NCBI GenBank assembly: GCA_910587725.1
Contig: CAJUNG010000022.1
Location: 1-26,280 of the forward strand
Direction: 5' to 3'
DNA: 26,280 nucleotides
DNA from: an uncultured Bacilli bacterium
GTDB taxonomy: Bacteria; Bacillota_I; Bacilli_A; RF39; UBA660
A model generated the notes under the pieces. It did no database searches. It saw only the letters and a program-made list of their open reading frames with translations, and was not told where the DNA came from. The translations under genes and the position numbers were made by a program. Shown here one piece after another: positions 22,374 to 26,280 of the stretch; position 1 is the stretch's first letter; each line of letters opens with the position of its first letter.

Positions 22374-23454
22374 GGAATTTTTAAAAGCTGTCGATTTAAT
22401 CGAAAAGGAAAAAGGAATTGATAGAGACATTATTTTTGATGCGATGGAAGCATCTTTAATGGCTGCATACAAAAGAAATAACTCCCTACCGAATTCCAAA
22501 GTGGTCATTGATAGAAAAACAGGTGAGATTCATGTTTATTCTTATCTTACTGTAGTTGAAGATTTAACAGATGACGATACTGAACGTTATATCAATGAGG
22601 ATATTGAAATTAGTTTAACCGATGCGAGAAAAATCAATAAAACCTTAGAAATTGGGGATACTATTGATACTGAAGTGACACCAAAAGATTTTGGACGAGT
22701 AGCAACGTCTACAGCCAAACAGGTTTTAATTCAAAAAATCAGAGAAGCAGAAAGAGAAAGTATCGCCGAAGAACTAGGAGACAAGCAAGATGAATTATTA
22801 ATTGGTAAAGTCGAATTAGAAGATACCGATAACTATTATATTAACCTTGGAAGAAGCAATGGAATTCTTCCTAAGAAAGAATGTATTCCTGGAGAGAAAA
22901 TCGAAATGGAAAGTCAAATTAAAGTTTATGTATCTAAAGTAGAATCAGGAACTAAAGGAATGTTTATTTTACTTTCACGTAATCATTATGGCTTTTTAAA
23001 ACGTTTATTTGAACTTGAGATTCCAGAAATTAATGATGGTAATGTTCTTGTTTATTCTGTTGCACGGGATGCAGGCTCTAGAAGTAAAGTTGCCGTTTAC
23101 TCAGAAAGAGATAGAATTGACCCAATCGGTGCATGTATCGGAGAAAAGGGAAGTCGAATCAGCAATATTTTAAAAGAAATTTCTCCAGAAAAAATCGATA
23201 TTGTTAAATATGACCAAGACCCGGCGAAATTTATTGAAAATGCTCTTGCTCCGGCAAAAAACTTAAAAGTTTTGATACTAGACCCTAAAAAACAACAAGC
23301 GATGGTAGTTGCAGATAAAGAAAACTTTACTCTTGCGATTGGAAAAAAAGGGCAGAATGCGCGTCTTGCTAGTCGCCTAACCCATTATCGGATCGATATA
23401 AAAACTGAGGAAGAAGCGAAAGAATTAGGAATTGTCTTCAGAAATGAGGAATAA
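22363..23454 (+). CDS. nusA: transcription termination/antitermination factor NusA
   Basis: NusA binds RNA polymerase and nascent RNA, modulating pausing, termination and antitermination. The 363 residues follow the Firmicute pattern: NTD (KEFLKAVDLIEKEKGIDRDIIFDAMEASLMAAYKR), S1 domain (LLIGKVELEDTDNYYINLGRSNGILPKKE), KH1 (VLVYSVARDAGSRSKVAVYSERDRIDPIGACIGEKGSRI) and KH2 (IAIGKKGQNARLASRLTHYRIDI). The length matches B. subtilis NusA (371). The frame is open from 22330, but ATG 22363 preceded by AAGGGAGAG (22347-22355) is the real start; it overlaps rimP's end by 11 bases. It is second in the operon. Confidence 0.97.
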   Translation: MNNKEFLKAVDLIEKEKGIDRDIIFDAMEASLMAAYKRNNSLPNSKVVIDRKTGEIHVYSYLTVVEDLTDDDTERYINEDIEISLTDARKINKTLEIGDTIDTEVTPKDFGRVATSTAKQVLIQKIREAERESIAEELGDKQDELLIGKVELEDTDNYYINLGRSNGILPKKECIPGEKIEMESQIKVYVSKVESGTKGMFILLSRNHYGFLKRLFELEIPEINDGNVLVYSVARDAGSRSKVAVYSERDRIDPIGACIGEKGSRISNILKEISPEKIDIVKYDQDPAKFIENALAPAKNLKVLILDPKKQQAMVVADKENFTLAIGKKGQNARLASRLTHYRIDIKTEEEAKELGIVFRNEE

Positions 23455-23457
23455 ACT

Positions 23458-23721
23458 ATGAAGGTAAGAAAAATTCCTATGAGAACTTGCGCAGTGACTA
23501 AAGAAAGATGTGAAAAGAAAGATTTACTTCGTATTGTTCGTACACCAGAAGGAGAAGTAAAAATTGATTTGTCAGGAAAGTTAAATGGGCGAGGATGTTA
23601 TTTAAAAAAAGAGGAAAGCGTGATTTTAAAAGCCCAAAAAGGAAAGTTTTTAAATCGTGCTTTAGAAGTAGAAGTGCCGGATTCTATTTATGAGGAGGCA
23701 TTGACGTTACTTTCTAATTAA
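23458..23721 (+). CDS. ylxR: YlxR family RNA-binding protein (RnpM)
   Basis: YlxR is a small basic RNA-binding protein encoded between nusA and infB in most Firmicutes; the B. subtilis homologue has been reported to bind RNase P RNA (RnpM). The 87 residues begin VRKIPMRTCAVTKERCEKKDLLRIVR, matching the R-K-I-P-x-R-T-C signature, and continue with GEVKIDLSGKLNGRGCYLKKE, the G-x-G-R-G-x-Y loop. The family motif C-x-x-C is changed: one Cys is followed by V-T. The start three bases after nusA's stop has GAGGAA at 23445-23450. In B. subtilis ylxQ (an L7Ae-like protein) follows, but here infB comes next. Confidence 0.93.
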   Translation: MKVRKIPMRTCAVTKERCEKKDLLRIVRTPEGEVKIDLSGKLNGRGCYLKKEESVILKAQKGKFLNRALEVEVPDSIYEEALTLLSN

Positions 23722-23762
23722 GGTAAAATGGAAACAAGAAGTGAAAGGAAGGGTGAAGCAAA

Positions 23763-25871
23763 ATGATGAGTGTTTTAGAATATGCATTAGATGTTTCGAA
23801 AACTAAAGAGGAGATTTTTGCTCTTTGTGAGAAATTAGGATTTCCAAAAACTAGCGAAGAAGAGGCGCTAAGTGATGAGGAGATTACCATCTTAGATGGA
23901 GAAATCGCAAAAGAAAATGAAGACAATCAAGAGCATTTTGAAAATGATTACAACGATGATGAATTTTTTGAAAAAGTAGAAACGCTTGCTGAAGGTTATC
24001 AAAAAGAGTCACAAAAGAAGAGGCAAAAGAATAAAAATAAACCATCGACGAAAGAAGAATTTTCAAAAGATAAAAAAGAGATGTATAAGCATAAAGAAAA
24101 GTTAATGTCTAACGAGGAGGAAGTCTCTAGCGATGTCGTTTTATATAAAGAAGGAATGACCGTACAGAGTTTAGCAAACGCTCTTTCTGTTTCAGCAGGT
24201 GAGATTTTAAAGAAATTAATGGGTCTTGGCGTGATGGCCAATCTCAATCAGTCTTTGGCATTAGATGTTGTTGAGTTAATTGCTGTAGATTATAATAAAA
24301 CAGTGAAGAAAGAAGAAACTGTAGACCTTACTGATTTTGAGAATTTTGAACTTACAGAAAAAGAAGAAAATTTACAAGAAAGACCTCCAGTAGTTACGAT
24401 TATGGGACATGTCGATCATGGAAAAACTTCTCTTTTAGACGCTATACGAGATGCGAATGTAGTAGAAGGGGAAGCTGGAGGAATTACTCAGGCAATTGGT
24501 GCTTATCAAGTAGAAGTGAACGGAAAGAAAATTACATTTATTGATACTCCTGGACATGAAGCATTTACACAAATGCGTGCTCGTGGAGCAAGTGTTACGG
24601 ATATTGTCATTATTATCGTCGCTGCAGATGATGGTGTAATGCCACAGACAAAAGAAGCAATCGACCATGCTAAAGCAGCAGGAGTTCCGATTCTTGTTGC
24701 CATCAATAAGATGGATAAACCAGGGGCCGACCCAGAAAAAGTTATGCGAGAACTTATGGAATATGGTTTATCTCCAGAAGAATGGGGTGGAGATACCATC
24801 GTTGTTAAAATTTCTGCAAGAACGAAAGAAGGAATTCCAGAACTTTTAGAATCTATTCAATTAGTTGCAGAAATGCAAGAGTTAAAAGCTAATCCTTCTA
24901 GGTATGCTAGTGGTACTGTAATTGAGTCTCGTCTTGATAAACAAATTGGAACTGTAGCAACGATTTTGGTACAAAACGGAACACTTCGTTTAGGAGATCC
25001 GATTGTTGCCGGGACGACGATTGGTAAAATTCGTACGTTAAAAGATGATTATGGAAGAGAAATTACCGTTGCAGGTCCTTCTACTCCAGTAGAAATTACA
25101 GGATTAAATATTCCTCCTTCTGCAGGAGATAAATTCATGGCGTTTGAAACAGAAAAACAGGCAAAACAGGTGATGGAAACTAGAAAAGAGCGAATGAAGG
25201 CAGCTGATACGAATAAGTCAGGAATGACTTTAGAAGATTTATTTGGTTCAATTAAAGAGGGGCTAAAAGAAATCAAGGTGATTGTAAAAGCAGACGTCAA
25301 TGGTAGTTCTGAAGCAGTAAAAAGCTCTTTAGAAAAAATTAAAGTTGAAGATGTAAGAGTTAATATTATTCGTAGTAGTGTTGGGGCAATTACAGAAAGC
25401 GATGTTGTTTTAGCACAGGCAAGTAATGCTATTATTATTGGGTTTAATGTAAGACCAGACGCAAAAACAGTAGCTTCTGCAAAAGAAAAAGGAATTGAAA
25501 TTCGTCTTTATGACATCATTTATAAATTAGTTGAAGATATGGAAAGTGCGATGAAGGGAATGCTAGAGCCAGAATACGAGGAAAAAACGCTTGGACAATT
25601 AGAAATTCGTCAAATTTTCAAGTTTTCAAAAGTGGGAAATATTGCTGGATGTCATGTTACTTCGGGAACTATTAAAAATGGAAGTTTGGCACGATTAATC
25701 CGAGATGGTATCGTTCTTTATACAGGAAAAATTGCCTCAATTCAACGTGAGAAAGATCAAGCTAAAGAAGTAAGCAAAGGATATGATTGTGGAATTACTT
25801 TAGAAAACTATCAAGATATTCGAGAGAATGATATTGTTGAGGCGTACGAACTAGTAGAAATCAAACGTTAG
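23763..25871 (+). CDS. infB: translation initiation factor IF-2
   Basis: IF-2 delivers formylmethionyl-tRNA to the 30S subunit and drives subunit joining. The 702 residues start with a strongly acidic, then Lys-rich low-complexity N-terminal region (about 1-120), then an IF2N module (MTVQSLANALSVSAGEILKKL, about 127-180). The GTPase domain follows with G1 GHVDHGKTS (Gly215), G3 DTPGHEAF, G4 NKMDKPGADP, then IF2 beta-barrels and the C-terminal EF-P-like domain (KFSKVGNIAGCHVTSGTIKNG). The length is close to B. subtilis IF-2 (716). ATG 23763 (or 23766) follows GAAAGGAAGGG. It is directly after ylxR; the ylxQ gene usually between them is missing. Confidence 0.97.
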   Translation: MMSVLEYALDVSKTKEEIFALCEKLGFPKTSEEEALSDEEITILDGEIAKENEDNQEHFENDYNDDEFFEKVETLAEGYQKESQKKRQKNKNKPSTKEEFSKDKKEMYKHKEKLMSNEEEVSSDVVLYKEGMTVQSLANALSVSAGEILKKLMGLGVMANLNQSLALDVVELIAVDYNKTVKKEETVDLTDFENFELTEKEENLQERPPVVTIMGHVDHGKTSLLDAIRDANVVEGEAGGITQAIGAYQVEVNGKKITFIDTPGHEAFTQMRARGASVTDIVIIIVAADDGVMPQTKEAIDHAKAAGVPILVAINKMDKPGADPEKVMRELMEYGLSPEEWGGDTIVVKISARTKEGIPELLESIQLVAEMQELKANPSRYASGTVIESRLDKQIGTVATILVQNGTLRLGDPIVAGTTIGKIRTLKDDYGREITVAGPSTPVEITGLNIPPSAGDKFMAFETEKQAKQVMETRKERMKAADTNKSGMTLEDLFGSIKEGLKEIKVIVKADVNGSSEAVKSSLEKIKVEDVRVNIIRSSVGAITESDVVLAQASNAIIIGFNVRPDAKTVASAKEKGIEIRLYDIIYKLVEDMESAMKGMLEPEYEEKTLGQLEIRQIFKFSKVGNIAGCHVTSGTIKNGSLARLIRDGIVLYTGKIASIQREKDQAKEVSKGYDCGITLENYQDIRENDIVEAYELVEIKR

Positions 25872-25879
25872 GAGAAGAT

Positions 25880-26227
25880 ATGAAACAAGTTAAGGTAGAA
25901 AGACTCAATGATTTATTTCGTGAAGAAATTAGTTATATTTTATTTAGTGAAATTAAAGATGATGATATAAAATATGTGACAATTACGGATGTAGAGGTGA
26001 CGAATGATCTTAGTTTTGCTAAAGTGTATTATACGCTTAGAAATAAAGAATTTTTAGATAGTACGCAAAAAGCATTAAATCGAGCAAGCTCTTTTATTCG
26101 CGGAAAACTTAGTGAGAGAGTAGAAGTTCGACATACACCAGAACTAAAATTTATTTTCGATGAGTCTTTAGAGTACGGAGAAAAAATCGAAGCAATTTTA
26201 AAAGAAATCAAGGAAGAGGATGAATGA
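25880..26227 (+). CDS. rbfA: 30S ribosome-binding factor RbfA
   Basis: RbfA binds the 30S subunit and aids 16S rRNA 5'-end maturation. The 115 residues contain the KH-type fold pattern: VKVERLNDLFREEISYILF, YVTITDVEVTNDLSFAKVYYTL, KALNRASSFIRGKLSERVEVRHTPELKFIFDESLEYGEKIEAIL. The R-x-PEL-F--D-S---G--I signature is complete and the length is normal (about 115-130). ATG 25880 follows TAGGAGAAG (25869-25877) eight bases after infB's stop. In many Firmicutes truB and ribF follow; here the window ends 53 bases later with nothing identifiable. Confidence 0.96.
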   Translation: MKQVKVERLNDLFREEISYILFSEIKDDDIKYVTITDVEVTNDLSFAKVYYTLRNKEFLDSTQKALNRASSFIRGKLSERVEVRHTPELKFIFDESLEYGEKIEAILKEIKEEDE

Positions 26228-26280
26228 TATTAGTACCTGTCAAGTACTCACTAAATAAAAAGATTAATTAATTTGAATAT

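Noticed and set aside
26224..26271. 15-codon frame overlapping the rbfA stop (start of truB?)
   Set aside because: Translation (MILVPVKYS...) does not resemble TruB and ends after 15 codons.

Overview
The window looks like a chromosomal segment from a low-GC Gram-positive bacterium of the Bacilli / RF39-like (Erysipelotrichales- or Mollicutes-related, probably gut-associated) group. The reasons are the AT-rich sequence, the rimP-nusA-ylxR-infB-rbfA operon, an alanyl-tRNA synthetase behind a T-box leader, AGGAGG-type ribosome binding sites, TTGACA/TATAAT promoters that are often extended (TGnTATAAT), and surface proteins with Pro/Ser/Thr linkers. UGA, UAA and UAG all end well-supported genes, so the standard bacterial code applies. 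The lineage is inferred from gene content only.

Layout. 1-203 is the tail of an Rpn/PD-(D/E)XK nuclease-family protein. 451-2374 holds a membrane-anchored protein of unknown function and an AI-2E/PerM-family transporter. 2400-6751 is a T-box-controlled operon: a P-loop deoxynucleotide-kinase-like protein, alaS and holA, closed by a strong terminator. 7101-8909 is typA/bipA. 9000-10854 holds a secreted or surface protein, whose promoter carries a 10-G tract in its spacer, and a type IV pilin-like protein. 10854-13330 runs lspA, an rluD-family pseudouridine synthase and a GluP-type rhomboid protease. Around 13.9 kb a ferredoxin (minus) diverges from an acidic tail-anchored protein (plus). tmcAL (minus) diverges from a protein resembling glycerophosphodiester phosphodiesterase but lacking its acidic metal ligands. 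17167-21069 encodes a 1300-residue surface protein (NPCBM, transglutaminase-like, F5/8C-like, 18-residue Pro-rich repeats, C-terminal membrane anchor) behind a perfect consensus promoter. 21300-21773 is a GNAT acetyltransferase broken by one in-frame UAG. 22110-26227 is the transcription/translation operon rimP-nusA-ylxR-infB-rbfA, with an unusually short RimP and no ylxQ.

Most of the window is housekeeping: tRNA charging, tRNA and rRNA modification, ribosome maturation, translation initiation, and lipoprotein or membrane proteolysis. The accessory interest lies in the envelope genes. The strongest candidate for something undescribed is the poly-G tract between -35 and -10 of the surface-protein gene at 9000, which looks like a phase-variation switch. 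Next come the large transglutaminase-like adhesin with its tandem repeats, the T-box whose antiterminator strand can pair with the downstream Shine-Dalgarno, and the decayed GNAT and GDPD-like genes.
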